From: DATCLS01 sp036563805 | Lineage (GTDB): Bacteria; Actinomycetota; Acidimicrobiia; Acidimicrobiales; VFJN01 | Assembly: GCA_036563805.1 (NCBI GenBank) | Contig: DATCLS010000032.1 | Coordinates: 1 to 64,000, forward strand | Direction of reading: 5' to 3' | DNA: 64,000 bases | In this document: one piece after another, positions 38,535 to 46,652 of the stretch | How the letters are laid out: every line of letters starts with the position of its first letter | How positions within the stretch are numbered: position 1 is the first letter of the stretch | The notes under the pieces: generated by a model | What the model saw: the letters and a program-made list of their open reading frames with translations, nothing else | What the model was told of the DNA's origin: nothing | Databases searched by the model: none | Position numbers and translations under genes: made by a program

Positions 38535-39420
38535 GCGCGTGGGCCCGACCGAGCACGTGGGCCCGACCGAGCACGTGGGTTCGGCCGAGGGCGTCGGGTC
38601 GCCCGACGCCGCGGCCGGGCCCACGGCCAAGATCCGGGCCACCGGCGTGGTCCGGCAGTTCGGGCTCGGCACCCGCCACGTCGTCGATGCGCTCGGGCCG
38701 TTCGACTTCACCATCGGCGAGGGCGAGTTCGTGTGCCTGGTCGGCCCGTCCGGGTGCGGGAAGTCGACGTTCCTGCGGGCGGTCGCCGGGCTCGTCCAGC
38801 CGACGGCCGGTTCGATCGAGGTGTCGGTGGCGGGCTCGGGTCTCGTGCCGATCGCCATGGTCTTCCAGGACCACGGGATCTTCCCATGGAAGACCGTCGA
38901 GGCCAACGTCCGGTTCGCGCTGGAGGCCCGGGGCGTCCGGCGGGCCGAGGCGCGGCGCCGCACCGCGCACTGGCTCGAGCGGCTGGGCCTCGCGGACTTC
39001 GCCCGGGCCTACCCCAGCGCGCTGTCGGGCGGCATGCGCCAGCGGGTGGGCATCGCCCGGGCGTTCGCGCTCGATCCCGAGATCCTGCTGATGGACGAGC
39101 CGTTCGCCGCCCTCGACGCCCAGCTGCGCCAGGTCCTCCAGGACGAGCTGCTCGGCATCTGGCAGGCCGAGCACCGGACGGTGCTGTTCGTGACCCACAG
39201 CCTGGAGGAGGCGCTCGTGCTCGGCGACCGGGTGGCGGTCATGAGCACCCGCCCGGGGCGCCTCGTCCGCTCGGTGCCGGTCCCGTTCGAGCGACCGCGC
39301 ACGGGCGACGTGCGGGACTCGCCCGAGTTCGTCGAGCTGAAGGCCGAGCTGTGGGGACTGCTCCGCCACGAAGTCGACTCCTACCTGGCCACCGTCGGCC
39401 ACGCCCACCCAGCCGACTGA
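38515..39420 (+). CDS. ABC importer ATP-binding protein (SsuB/TauB type)
   Basis: A 301-residue ATPase. Walker A is LVGPSGCGKSTFLRAVAG; the Q-loop is MVFQDHGIFPWKTVEAN, diagnostic of nitrate/taurine/sulfonate importers; the signature is ALSGGMRQRVGIARAFALD; Walker B is ILLMDEPFAALD; the switch His is in LFVTHSLEEALVLGDR. The first 30 residues are an odd repeat (VGPTEH twice, then VGSAEG) encoded by the 18-bp DNA repeat at 38539-38592. ATG at 38515 overlaps the previous gene; GTGs at 38539, 38557 and 38575 are alternatives that would remove the repeat. Confidence 0.92.
   Translation: MPSAPAERVGPTEHVGPTEHVGSAEGVGSPDAAAGPTAKIRATGVVRQFGLGTRHVVDALGPFDFTIGEGEFVCLVGPSGCGKSTFLRAVAGLVQPTAGSIEVSVAGSGLVPIAMVFQDHGIFPWKTVEANVRFALEARGVRRAEARRRTAHWLERLGLADFARAYPSALSGGMRQRVGIARAFALDPEILLMDEPFAALDAQLRQVLQDELLGIWQAEHRTVLFVTHSLEEALVLGDRVAVMSTRPGRLVRSVPVPFERPRTGDVRDSPEFVELKAELWGLLRHEVDSYLATVGHAHPAD
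38539..38592. repeat. 18-bp tandem repeat at the 5' end of the ABC ATPase gene
   Basis: GTGGGCCCGACCGAGCAC occurs twice exactly (38539-38556, 38557-38574), followed by a diverged third copy. Each copy begins with an in-frame GTG, so it multiplies possible start codons. Confidence 0.85.
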
Positions 39421-39432
39421 GGACCACGAGCC

Positions 39433-40371
39433 ATGACCGACACCGCCGCGCACGACCGCCAGAGCACCCGGGACGGCCCCCCGGTCGCGTCCGCCCCGGG
39501 GGCGACACCCGCCCAGCCGCCCAAGCCGGGCGGCGCTCACGTGATCGTCCGGGCGCCGGGCGTCGCGGAGGGCGCCCCCCGGCGCGCCCGGCTCCGGCGC
39601 CGGAGCCTGGACATCGGCCTCGGCGTCGGCGTGCCGGCGGCGCTGCTCGTCCTCTGGCAGGTCGCGGGCGACGCCGAGTGGATCGACCGGACGCTCTACC
39701 CGCGGCCGACCGACATCGTGGACGCGGGCCGTGCCATGGTCGACGACGGCGTCCTCTGGTCGAACCTGTGGGTCAGCCTCCAGCGGATCGTGAAGGGCTT
39801 CGCCTACGGCTCGGTGGCCGGCGTCGTCGCCGGCTTCGCCATGGGCATGGTGCGCAACCTCCGGTCCGCCCTCGAACCGCTGCTCAACGCCCTCTACACG
39901 GTGCCCAAGCTGGCGTTGCTGCCGGTGTTCCTCACCGTCTTCGGGTTCGGCGAGCGGCCCGTGGTCGTGCTGATCGCGGTGACCGTGTTCTTCTTCGTGT
40001 GGATCGCGACCATGTCCGCCGTCCTGGCCGTGCCCGAGGGCTACCACGAGACGGCTCGGTCGCTCGGCCTCAACCGGCACCAGCTGTTCCGGCACGTCCT
40101 CCTGCCGGCGGCGCTGCCCGAGGTGTTCGTCGGGCTGCGGATCGCCGCCGGCGTGTCGGTGCTCATGCTGGTCGGCGTCGAGTTCGTCATCGGCGGCGAC
40201 GGCCTCGGCTACGTCATCGAGCAGGGCCGGACCACGCTCGTGCTGGGTCAGGCCTACGTCGGCATCGTGCTCGTCGCCCTCGTCGGCCTGGCCTTCAGCG
40301 GTGTCGTCCAGGTCGTCGGCCGGTGGCTCACCCCGTGGAGCCGGGAGCGCCGTGACGTCCCCCGCCTCTGA
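39433..40371 (+). CDS. ABC importer permease (SsuC/TauC type)
   Basis: A 312-residue inner-membrane permease of the binding-protein-dependent type. A long Pro/Ala-rich cytoplasmic N-terminus (about 60 residues) precedes six TM helices. The EAA-type loop reads GYHETARSLGLNRHQLFRHV followed by LLPAALPEVFVGLR, as in SsuC/TauC. LNALYTVPKLALLPVFLTVF is typical of the family. It follows the ATPase gene by 12 bases, completing a binding protein, ATPase and permease set. Confidence 0.92.
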   Translation: MTDTAAHDRQSTRDGPPVASAPGATPAQPPKPGGAHVIVRAPGVAEGAPRRARLRRRSLDIGLGVGVPAALLVLWQVAGDAEWIDRTLYPRPTDIVDAGRAMVDDGVLWSNLWVSLQRIVKGFAYGSVAGVVAGFAMGMVRNLRSALEPLLNALYTVPKLALLPVFLTVFGFGERPVVVLIAVTVFFFVWIATMSAVLAVPEGYHETARSLGLNRHQLFRHVLLPAALPEVFVGLRIAAGVSVLMLVGVEFVIGGDGLGYVIEQGRTTLVLGQAYVGIVLVALVGLAFSGVVQVVGRWLTPWSRERRDVPRL

Positions 40372-40374
40372 ACC

Positions 40375-40902
40375 ATGACGACGGCGAGCTCCGATCGACC
40401 CGCGCCGCCCGTGGGCAGCCGCGCCAAGTGGTTCGAGGACCTGACGCCCGGCGACCGTTTCGTCACCCAGGGCCGGACGATCACCGAGACCGACATGGTC
40501 ATGTGGTCGATGTTCACCGGTGACTTCAACCCGATCCACGTCGACGAGGACTTCGCCGCCCACCACAGCGTCTTCGGCACCCGGGTGCCCCAGGGGCTGC
40601 TGGCCGTGGCCGTCGCGTCGGGCCTGCAGGAGCGCCTGGGCATCTGGGACGGCACGGGCCGCGCCCTGCTGGCCCAGACCATCCGCTTCCGCCGCCCGCT
40701 GCGTCTCGGCGACACGATCCGCGCCGAGCTCACCGTCGCCCGGACAGCGATCCGCGACGACGAGCTGGGCGAGGTCCAGCTGGACCTCGCGGTCGTGGCG
40801 GCCGGCCGCGAGGCCGTGATCGTCGACGGGACGCTGGACGTGCTCGTCGCCCGCCGGGGCGACGCCGACACCCGACGAGGAGGACCCGTTGCCGACAGGT
40901 GA
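40375..40902 (+). CDS. MaoC-family hotdog hydratase
   Basis: A 175-residue hotdog-fold protein with the R-hydratase motif D-x4-H (GDFNPIHVDEDFAAHH, Asp about 51, His about 56) and GTRVPQGLLAVAV. Such enzymes hydrate enoyl-CoAs. The gene begins 3 bases after the permease stop and overlaps the OB-fold gene. In steroid-degrading Actinobacteria, a MaoC and a DUF35 OB-fold form a hydratase complex (ChsH1-ChsH2) next to a lipid-transfer-type aldolase; the same order occurs here, so it probably works on a CoA-bound side chain. Confidence 0.88.
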   Translation: MTTASSDRPAPPVGSRAKWFEDLTPGDRFVTQGRTITETDMVMWSMFTGDFNPIHVDEDFAAHHSVFGTRVPQGLLAVAVASGLQERLGIWDGTGRALLAQTIRFRRPLRLGDTIRAELTVARTAIRDDELGEVQLDLAVVAAGREAVIVDGTLDVLVARRGDADTRRGGPVADR

Positions 40903-41332
40903 CACCGAGCGGGCCGCGCCTGCGGTCACACCCCTGACCGAGCCCTACTGGGCGGCCGCCGCCGAGGGCACGCTGGCCCTGCAGCACTGCGGGGCCTGCG
41001 AGAGGTTCGTGCACTTCCCGGCGTCGAGCTGCCCCACGTGCGGCCGGGGCGACGGGCTGAGCTTCGAGCCGGTGTCCGGCCGGGGGGTCGTCTACACCTA
41101 CAGCGTCGTCCACCGCACGTTCGCGCCCGGCTTCGACGACCGCGTGCCGTACGTCATCGCCTGGATCGACGTGCCCGAGCAGCCGGGGCTCCGGGTGTTC
41201 GGCAACGTGCTCGACTGCGATCCCGACGACGTCCGCATCGGCATGCCGGTCGAGGTCTGCTTCGAGACCATCGAGGGCTTCGGGCCCGTCCCGAACTTCC
41301 GCCCCGCGTCGGCCGCAGGAGCCGGGCGATGA
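40889..41332 (+). CDS. Zn-ribbon / OB-fold (DUF35) acyl-CoA-binding protein
   Basis: A 147-residue protein. The N-terminal rubredoxin-like Zn ribbon has four Cys in CGACERFVHFPASSCPTCG. The C-terminal OB-fold has GRGVVYTYSVVHRTFAPGF, YVIAWIDVPEQPGLRVFGNV and an ending VCFETIEGFGPVPNFRP. DUF35 proteins deliver CoA substrates to partner thiolases or aldolases. The TTG at 40889 is chosen because GAGGAGGAC precedes it and the family starts there; it overlaps the MaoC gene by 14 bases. The thiolase partner is encoded two genes downstream. Confidence 0.9.
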   Translation: MPTGDTERAAPAVTPLTEPYWAAAAEGTLALQHCGACERFVHFPASSCPTCGRGDGLSFEPVSGRGVVYTYSVVHRTFAPGFDDRVPYVIAWIDVPEQPGLRVFGNVLDCDPDDVRIGMPVEVCFETIEGFGPVPNFRPASAAGAGR

Positions 41333-43488
41333 GCGGGTCGCCGAACGGCTCGACCGCGGTCGATGCGGCCCCGGGTATCGCCGGGCTGCTGCGTCCGCGC
41401 TCGGTGGCGATCGTCGGCGCCTCGGAGCGGTCGCTGTGGTGCCAGTCGCTCGTGCACAACCTGGATAGCCTGGGGTTCGACGGCGACCTTCACCTGGTCA
41501 ACCCCCGCGGCGGTGTGCTGAACGGCCGGCCGGTCGTCGAGAACCTGGGCGCGCTCGCGGGCCACGGCATCGACACCGCCTTCGTGCTCCTCAAGGGTGA
41601 TCGGGTGCTGCCCGCGCTCGAGCAGGCGGCCGAGATCGGCGTGCGCAACGCCGTCGTGCTGGCGTCGGGCTTCGCCGAGGCCGGGGACGCGGGGCGCGAG
41701 CGGCAGGCGGCCATCACCCGGCTGGCGGCCGAGTCGGGCATGGCCGTGCTCGGGCCCAACAGCATCGGCACCCTCAACCTGGTGGACGGCGTGGGGCTGT
41801 TCGCCTCAGGCCTCGAGGGCCTGCCGCCCGCCGGCGGGGTGGCGCTCGTGAGCCAGAGCGGCGGCATGGCCCGCGCCCTCGTTGCGCTGGCCGCCGCCCG
41901 GGACATCGGCATGAGCCACGTCGTCACCACCGGCAACGAGTCGGTGGTCGACGCCGCGACGGCGGTCGACACCCTCGTCGACGAGCCGAGCACCCGGTGC
42001 ATCGCCCTGTTCGTCGAGGCGATCCGCGACCCCCAGCGGTTCGTCCGGGCGGCCCGCCGGGCCGAGCGAGCGGGCGTGCCTCTCGTCGTCCTCAAGGTCG
42101 GGCGCAGCGAGGCGGGCCGCAAGGTGAGCGCCGCCCACACCGGGTCGCTCGCCGGCGACCCGGCCGTGGTGGCGGGCGTCCTCCGCCAGCTCGGCGCCGT
42201 CGCGGTCGACTCCTTCGAGGACCTGATCGGCACCGCGGGCCTGCTGGCGCACACCGGCCGCCTCCCCGGACGGCGGGTGGCGTTCCTGTCGGGATCGGGC
42301 GGCCGCTGCAACGTCATCGCCGACACCGCCGAGGCGGCGGGCGTTCCGCTGGCCCCGCTGTCGCCCCCCACCGCGGCCGCCGTCGGCGCGACGCTCGGCA
42401 CGGAGCTGACCGTCACCAACCCCCTCGACGTCACGGGAGCGTTCGTGACCGACCGCACCGTGTTCGGCCGGATCCTCGAGTCCGTGGCCGGCGACCCCGA
42501 GCTCGACGTCATCGTCGTCGGGCTCGACCTGCCCGAGCGCTCGACGCCGGCGGCCGCCCGGCTCGAGGAGCTGTTCGGCGACCTGCGGGCCATCGCCGCC
42601 CGCTCGGCCACGCCGATCCTGGTGATGGAGACCTTCCACTCCGAGCTGAACGAGGAGCGCCGCGCCGTCCGCCGCCGGCTCGGGCTCGACCACACGCTCA
42701 ACGGCGTCCGCCACGGGATGACCGCCCTGGCCGGGGCGCTGTGGTGGTCGGCGCGTCCCGCCCCGGTCGAGGTCGCGGACGCTGCGGACGGCGGCGACGC
42801 CGGCGCGGGCGCGGTGGCGGCCGTGCAGCCCGGACGGCCGCTCTCGGAGTGGGACGCCCGGCGCGTCCTGGAGCCGTTCGGGGTGCCGTTCGTCCCGGCC
42901 GACCTCGCCACGACGGTCGACGAGGCGGTCGAGAGCGCCCGCCGCATCGACGGCCCGGTGGTGATGAAGGTCTGCTCGCCGCAGCTGACGCACAAGACCG
43001 AGCACGGGGGCGTCCTGCTCGGCGTCGACGGGGACGGCGAGGTCGCCGCCGGCTTCGACCGTCTGGTCCGGTCCGCGGCCGAGCACATCGGGTCGAAGCC
43101 CGAGGGCGTGCTCGTCAGCCCTCAGCGCCCGCCCGGCGTCGAGCTGATCGTCGGCACGTCCGATCACCCGGAATGGGGGCCGCTGCTCACGGTCGGCCTC
43201 GGCGGCGTCTGGGCGGAGGCGCTCCGGGACACGGCCTGGCGCGTCCTGCCGGTGACCCGCCACGACGTCGAGGACATGCTCGGCGAGCTGCGCGGCGCAG
43301 CGCTGCTCGACGGCTGGCGGGGCCAACCGGCGGCGGACCGCGACCGTCTGGTGGACGCCGTGCTCGCCATCGCCGCCGCGGGACAGCGGCTGGCCGGGCG
43401 GGTCGCGGCGGTCGAGGTCAACCCGCTCCTCGTCCGGGGCTCGCTGGTCGAGGGGCTCGACGCCCTCGTCGTCGCCCGGGAGGACTGA
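41329..43488 (+). CDS. Acyl-CoA synthetase, NDP-forming (acetate-CoA ligase/acyltransferase type)
   Basis: A 719-residue fused NDP-forming acyl-CoA synthetase. The CoA-binding Rossmann domain starts LLRPRSVAIVGASERSLW. The ligase domains carry VALVSQSGGMARAL and the phospho-His loop SAAHTGSLAGD (His about residue 266). A C-terminal ATP-grasp has VVMKVCSPQLTHKTEHGG and VAAVEVNPLLV. It couples acyl-CoA formation or hydrolysis to ATP/ADP. ATG at 41329 overlaps the OB-fold stop (ATGA); its stop overlaps the thiolase ATG. It is the operon's second CoA-ligase type and may recover acetyl or propionyl groups. Confidence 0.9.
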   Translation: MSGSPNGSTAVDAAPGIAGLLRPRSVAIVGASERSLWCQSLVHNLDSLGFDGDLHLVNPRGGVLNGRPVVENLGALAGHGIDTAFVLLKGDRVLPALEQAAEIGVRNAVVLASGFAEAGDAGRERQAAITRLAAESGMAVLGPNSIGTLNLVDGVGLFASGLEGLPPAGGVALVSQSGGMARALVALAAARDIGMSHVVTTGNESVVDAATAVDTLVDEPSTRCIALFVEAIRDPQRFVRAARRAERAGVPLVVLKVGRSEAGRKVSAAHTGSLAGDPAVVAGVLRQLGAVAVDSFEDLIGTAGLLAHTGRLPGRRVAFLSGSGGRCNVIADTAEAAGVPLAPLSPPTAAAVGATLGTELTVTNPLDVTGAFVTDRTVFGRILESVAGDPELDVIVVGLDLPERSTPAAARLEELFGDLRAIAARSATPILVMETFHSELNEERRAVRRRLGLDHTLNGVRHGMTALAGALWWSARPAPVEVADAADGGDAGAGAVAAVQPGRPLSEWDARRVLEPFGVPFVPADLATTVDEAVESARRIDGPVVMKVCSPQLTHKTEHGGVLLGVDGDGEVAAGFDRLVRSAAEHIGSKPEGVLVSPQRPPGVELIVGTSDHPEWGPLLTVGLGGVWAEALRDTAWRVLPVTRHDVEDMLGELRGAALLDGWRGQPAADRDRLVDAVLAIAAAGQRLAGRVAAVEVNPLLVRGSLVEGLDALVVARED

Positions 43489-44621
43489 TGGCCACGATCG
43501 TCGGCATCGGCATGACCGACCTGATGCGCGCTTCCGGTCGCACCGAGCTCGACCTCGCCCTCGAGGCGGTGCGGGCCGCACTGGCGGACGCCGGACTCGA
43601 GCCGGCGGCCGTCGACGGCCTGCTCTCGTACCACCTGAACGACTCGGCCCAGGTCCAGTTCGTCGCCGAGGGCCTCGGGCTGACGCGGCTGGCCTGGCAC
43701 AACGAGATCTACGGCGGCGGCTCGCAGAGCGCATCGATCCTCGGCGACGCCGCCCACATCGTCGACGACGGCCTGGCCGAGACCGTGGTCGTGTACCGGG
43801 CGCTGAACGGGCGGTCCGGCCACCGGCTGGGCCAGACGTCGCTGCGCGTCGGCGAGAACGCCGAGGCCCAGTTCACGCTGCCGTACGGGATGCGGGGCCC
43901 GGTCCACCTCTTCGCACTGGTGGCCCAGCGCTACCTGCACGAGACCGGTGCGACCGCCGAGGACCTGGCCGGCGTGGTGATCCAGTCCCGCGCCAACGCC
44001 GCCCGCAACCCCCGGGCGTCGATGGGGAAGCCGATGACGCTGGACGACTACCTCGCCAGCCCCATGGTGGCGACGCCGCTCCGCCGGGCCGACTGCTGCC
44101 AGGAGAACGACGGTGCCGCGGCCGTGGTCGTCACGACCGACGCCCGGGCCGAGCGGCTGGGCGCGGCGCCCGTCCGCATCCGGGCCGCGGTGCGGGCGGG
44201 CGGCCCCGGCAGCTCCAACCTCGCCCGAGCGGAGGACGGAACCCGGATGTTCTCGCACTACGTGGCCCCCGACATATACCGGCGGGCCGGCATCGGGCCG
44301 TCCGACGTCGACGTCGCCCTCCTCTACGACGCCTACTCGTTCCTCGTGCTCAGCCAGCTCGAAGACTTCGGCCTCTGCGAACGGGGCACGGCCGGGGCCC
44401 TGGTCCGGGCGGGCGGCACGGCCCCCGCGGGCGACGTCCCCGTGAACCCGCACGGCGGCCTGCTGTCCGAAGGCTCGCTGCACGGCTTCAACAACGTGCT
44501 CGAGGCGGTGCGGCAGCTGCGGGGCGACGCCGGGGTGAACCAAGTGCCGAACGCCGAGGTGGCGCTGTGCGCCGGCTTCGGCGGTAGCTACGGCGGCGCC
44601 GCGGTGTTGACCCGTGGCTGA
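43488..44621 (+). CDS. Thiolase-fold lipid-transfer protein / retro-aldolase (Ltp2-like)
   Basis: A 377-residue SCP-x-type thiolase-fold protein. The Cys nucleophile position of true thiolases is Tyr here (HNEIYGGGSQSAS), so it should not do Claisen thiolysis. The conserved C-terminal NPHGGLLSEGSLHGFNNVLE and QLRGDAGVNQV resemble Ltp2, the aldolase that splits a hydroxylated steroid side chain with a DUF35 partner. A DUF35 and a MaoC are encoded in the same operon, strengthening this reading. ATG at 43488 shares its A with the previous stop. It overlaps the next luciferase-like gene by 8 bases. Confidence 0.87.
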   Translation: MATIVGIGMTDLMRASGRTELDLALEAVRAALADAGLEPAAVDGLLSYHLNDSAQVQFVAEGLGLTRLAWHNEIYGGGSQSASILGDAAHIVDDGLAETVVVYRALNGRSGHRLGQTSLRVGENAEAQFTLPYGMRGPVHLFALVAQRYLHETGATAEDLAGVVIQSRANAARNPRASMGKPMTLDDYLASPMVATPLRRADCCQENDGAAAVVVTTDARAERLGAAPVRIRAAVRAGGPGSSNLARAEDGTRMFSHYVAPDIYRRAGIGPSDVDVALLYDAYSFLVLSQLEDFGLCERGTAGALVRAGGTAPAGDVPVNPHGGLLSEGSLHGFNNVLEAVRQLRGDAGVNQVPNAEVALCAGFGGSYGGAAVLTRG

Positions 44622-45651
44622 CGGCCGCGGCGCAGAGGTGGCCTCCGGCGTGTCCGGCGGACCCGGTCGGCTGCCGGCCCTCGGGGTCGTGCTGGGCATG
44701 TGGCAGGACCGCCCGCCGGACGAGAGCCTGACGACCGCCGAGCTCGCCGACCGGCTCGGCTTCGGGGAGCTGTGGATCGGCGAGATGGCCACGTTCGACG
44801 CCTTCGCGCTCGCCACGGCCATCGGCGCCCGCACCCGCCGCATCCCCCTGACGGTTGGGCCGCTGGCGGTGGCGGTCCGGACGCCCGTGACCATGGCCAT
44901 GGGCGTGGCCACGGTCGCCGAGGTGACCGGCCGCACCGTCGGGCTGGCGCTCGGCACGTCCAGCACGCTCGTGGTCGAGGGTTGGCACGGCCGGTCCCGG
45001 TCGCGCAGCGCCCGCCGGCTGGACGAGACCGCCCAGGTGGTGCGGGCGCTGCTCGCCGGCGAACGGACCGACTTCGCGGGCGAGACCGTGCGCTCCCACG
45101 GGTTCCGCCTCCGGCTGCGGCCGCCCGCGACGGAGCTGACCGTCGCGGCGTTCGGTCCGGCGGCCGTGCGGGTCGCGGCCCGGCGGGCCGACCGCATGGT
45201 CCTCACCACCGTGACCCCCGAGCTCGTGGCCCGGTACCGCACCATGCTCGATGACGCCGCCCGGGAGGCGAACCGCCGGCCGCCACGTCTGGCCGTTTGG
45301 CTGTGCGCCGCCGTCGACCCGACCCCCGAGACCCGCGAGCAGCTCCTGCGCCTCAAGGTGGGATACCTGGCCGCCCCCGGCTACCGGGACGTCTACCGGG
45401 CCGCCGGCTACCGGGACGCCGTCGACCTGGCGCTCACCAAGCCCCATCCCCGCGACCTGCTGGCGGCGCTGCCCACCGACATGGTCGACACCTTCGACCT
45501 GGTCGGCGACGCCGCCACGCTCACCCGCCGGCTGGCTGCGTACCGGCAGGCCGGGGCCGACGAGGTGGGCCTCATCCCGGCCACGGCCGGCGACCCCGGC
45601 GGACGGCGCACCCTGGAGGCGCTCGCCCCCGCCGGCCCGGGCCGGCCATGA
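44614..45651 (+). CDS. LLM-class F420-dependent oxidoreductase
   Basis: A 345-residue luciferase-like barrel of the F420-dependent subgroup. It has LGVVLGMWQDRP, ELADRLGFGELWIGEMATFD, RIPLTVGPLAVAVRTPVTMA and GRTVGLALGTSSTLVVEGWHG. F420H2-using members reduce enones or oxidise alcohols, including steroid dehydrogenations. GTG at 44614 starts within the thiolase C-terminus; its stop overlaps the esterase ATG. It is the second luciferase-like enzyme under the same TetR locus and is only distantly similar to the first. Confidence 0.88.
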   Translation: MADGRGAEVASGVSGGPGRLPALGVVLGMWQDRPPDESLTTAELADRLGFGELWIGEMATFDAFALATAIGARTRRIPLTVGPLAVAVRTPVTMAMGVATVAEVTGRTVGLALGTSSTLVVEGWHGRSRSRSARRLDETAQVVRALLAGERTDFAGETVRSHGFRLRLRPPATELTVAAFGPAAVRVAARRADRMVLTTVTPELVARYRTMLDDAAREANRRPPRLAVWLCAAVDPTPETREQLLRLKVGYLAAPGYRDVYRAAGYRDAVDLALTKPHPRDLLAALPTDMVDTFDLVGDAATLTRRLAAYRQAGADEVGLIPATAGDPGGRRTLEALAPAGPGRP

Positions 45652-46652
45652 GCCTCCACCCGCGGGCCAGGACGGCGATCGAGATCATGGTCGCCCGGGG
45701 CTTCCGGCCGGTCCACCGCCTGACGGTGGCCGAGGCCCGCCGGCAGATGACGGCGCTCACCCGGCGGCAGACGCCCGGGCCGGCCGTGGCGGCGGTGACC
45801 GACCGCCACGCGCCCGGTCCGGCCGGCGACGTCCCGGTGCGCGTCTACGACCCCGACCCGACACGCTCGTCGCCACCCGCCCTCGTGTACCTCCATGGCG
45901 GCGGCGGGGTCCTCGGCGACCTCGACAGCCACGACCCGATCTGCCGGTGGCTGGCCCACCTGTCGGGGTGCGTGGTCGTCGCCGTCGCCTACCGCCTCGC
46001 GCCCGAGCACCCGCACCCGGCCGGCCTCGACGACGCCGACGCCGTCACCCGCTGGGCGCGCGGTGGGGCGGGTGACCGGGGTGTCGATCCCCACCGGGTC
46101 GCCGTCGGCGGCGACAGCGCCGGCGGCAACCTGGCCGCCGCCGTCGCCCTGCGCGCCCGGGACCGGGGTGAGCCGCTGGCGTTCCAGCTCCTCCTGTACC
46201 CGGCGCTCGACCGCGAGCCGGTGGCCGATGCCGGCGACGACGCCGCCGAGATCGTGCTCGGCCCGGCCGACGTGCCGTGGTTCTGGTCCCGGTGGATCGA
46301 CGGGGTGGACGGCGCCGCCGAGGAGGCGTTCCCGCTCCGGGCTGCGTCCCTCGCCGGCGCGCCGCCGGCGCTCGTCGTCACGGCCGAGCACGACCCCCTG
46401 CGCGACCAGGGCGACGCCTACGCCCACCGCCTCGCCGACGCCGGCGTGCCGGCCGTGGCGGTGCGCTACGCCGGCATGCCCCACGGCTTCGCCTCCATGG
46501 CGCCGTTCCTCGAGGCCGCGACCGCGGCCCTCGAGCACGCCGGCGCCACCCTGCGCCGGGCCCTCGAGCCCGGTGCCGGTCCGTGGGGGCGTGACCTGAC
46601 TGTGACTGGTGCTGCGCCTGGCGCTTGGCAGATACGAGGAGAGGACGCGTGA
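45648..46652 (+). CDS. Alpha/beta hydrolase, hormone-sensitive-lipase family
   Basis: A 334-residue esterase. The oxyanion motif is VYLHGGGGVLGDLDSHD (HGGG), the nucleophile elbow VGGDSAGGNLAAAVALRA (Ser about 151), the acid Asp in VVTAEHDPLRDQGDAYA and the His in YAGMPHGFASM, giving a full HSL/bacterial type IV esterase triad. The 33-residue tail after the fold is not conserved in the family. It probably hydrolyses an ester made by a Baeyer-Villiger-type step or on the imported substrate. ATG at 45648 overlaps the previous stop; its stop overlaps the SDR GTG. Confidence 0.9.
   Translation: MSLHPRARTAIEIMVARGFRPVHRLTVAEARRQMTALTRRQTPGPAVAAVTDRHAPGPAGDVPVRVYDPDPTRSSPPALVYLHGGGGVLGDLDSHDPICRWLAHLSGCVVVAVAYRLAPEHPHPAGLDDADAVTRWARGGAGDRGVDPHRVAVGGDSAGGNLAAAVALRARDRGEPLAFQLLLYPALDREPVADAGDDAAEIVLGPADVPWFWSRWIDGVDGAAEEAFPLRAASLAGAPPALVVTAEHDPLRDQGDAYAHRLADAGVPAVAVRYAGMPHGFASMAPFLEAATAALEHAGATLRRALEPGAGPWGRDLTVTGAAPGAWQIRGEDA

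Noticed and set aside
44601..44612. GGTGTTGAC as a fifth TetR operator
   Set aside because: Only one half-site is present and it lies in the thiolase coding sequence.
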